Positions 19,876 to 20,126 of a stretch of 20,126 nucleotides of DNA are shown piece by piece; position 1 is the first letter of the stretch, and the number at the start of each line of letters is the position of its first letter. The notes beneath the pieces are model-generated. The model ran no database searches. It was not told the DNA's origin and saw only the letters and a program-made list of their open reading frames with translations. The translations under genes were made by a program, and so were the position numbers. The DNA comes from a virus. The DNA is taken from IMG/VR virus record IMGVR_UViG_3300006324_000008, positions 1 to 20,126 of that record. The stretch is one strand, 5' to 3'.

Positions 19876-20126
19876 ATGAAACAAGAAGCGTTGCAATGGT
19901 TTATTGAATTGCAAAAATCAATTTGTCAGACTATTGAAGAGTTAGAAACTAAAGCAAAATTTAAAGATAACAAATGGAAATTTGGTAACTTTAAAACAAT
20001 TAAAGGTGACGTGATTGAAAAGGGAGGTGTCACCTTTAGTAATGTTGTAGGTAAGTTTCCAAAAGACTTCGCAAAAGAAATCCCTGGTACAAAACATAGT
20101 AGAAACTTCTGGTCAACAGGAGTATC
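19876..20126 (+). CDS. hemF: Aerobic coproporphyrinogen III oxidase HemF, N-terminal part
   Basis: The frame runs off the right edge after 83 codons. HemF converts coproporphyrinogen III to protoporphyrinogen IX with oxygen in heme synthesis. The visible part follows the family: FIELQKSICQTIEELE (9-24), a KFKDNKWKF segment matching the FVEDSW region, then VIEKGGVTFSNVVG (49-62), equivalent to VFEQAGVNFSHVHG of E. coli HemF, and FWSTGVS near the end, equivalent to FEAMGVS. The catalytic centre lies outside the window, so completeness cannot be judged. It is probably an auxiliary metabolic gene coupled to the oxygenase gene upstream. Confidence 0.88.
   Translation, partial: MKQEALQWFIELQKSICQTIEELETKAKFKDNKWKFGNFKTIKGDVIEKGGVTFSNVVGKFPKDFAKEIPGTKHSRNFWSTGV

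Overview
The window looks like part of a T4-like (Straboviridae/Kyanoviridae-type) contractile-tailed phage that infects a marine, low-GC alphaproteobacterium. A Pelagibacter (SAR11) myophage is my best guess. The reasons are: recognisable T4 homologues of gp59, gp32, gp54, gp26/gp51, gp4, gp48, gp53, gp27-like and gp5; very AT-rich DNA (for example 19 G/C in the 60 bases 12361-12420); TATAAATA late promoters; and metabolic genes typical of marine phages (ThyX, an A-type Fe-S carrier, 2-oxoglutarate oxygenases, HemF). The host assignment is inference; the T4-like assignment rests on protein sequence read by eye.

Layout. 1-3079 is a tightly packed plus-strand nucleotide/replication block: a membrane protein tail, a small Cys protein, ThyX, the helicase loader gp59, a 2OG-Fe(II) oxygenase and a Rossmann/glycosyltransferase-like protein. 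3063-4130 is the gp32 unit, with a sigma70-like promoter, a late promoter and a strong intrinsic terminator. 4134-11626 is a late tail-assembly unit: a conserved virion protein, gp54, gp26/gp51 with a probable programmed -1 frameshift, four small membrane or exported proteins, a full-length general L-amino-acid binding lipoprotein (AapJ type), a large tape-measure-like protein and an A-type iron-sulfur carrier. 11616-12050 is the head-completion protein gp4 on the minus strand. A divergent pair of late promoters (12068-12090) then starts gp48-gp53-gp27. 15406-15891 is a 486-base gap, relatively GC-rich, with a near-consensus sigma70 promoter and ten copies of TACGCA/TGCGTA arranged as hairpins. 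It is followed by a lysozyme-less gp5. 17144-19872 holds small unknown genes, several with late promoters only 5-9 bases from the start codon, a DUF465/YdcH-like peptide and a second 2OG oxygenase. The window ends inside hemF.

How the genes work together. gp59 and gp32 act at the replication fork, and ThyX supplies dTMP. The middle genes build the baseplate hub and tail-tube initiation complex: gp5 spike, gp27 hub, gp48/gp54 tube start, gp53 wedge, and gp26/gp51 probably as assembly chaperones. gp4 finishes the head. The amino-acid binding lipoprotein, Fe-S carrier and HemF probably modify host nutrient uptake or iron/heme metabolism during infection; that is inference.

Most worth checking: the frameshift at 6382-6388, the amino-acid-binding lipoprotein inside the tail operon, the hairpin/promoter region before gp5, and apparently leaderless late genes.
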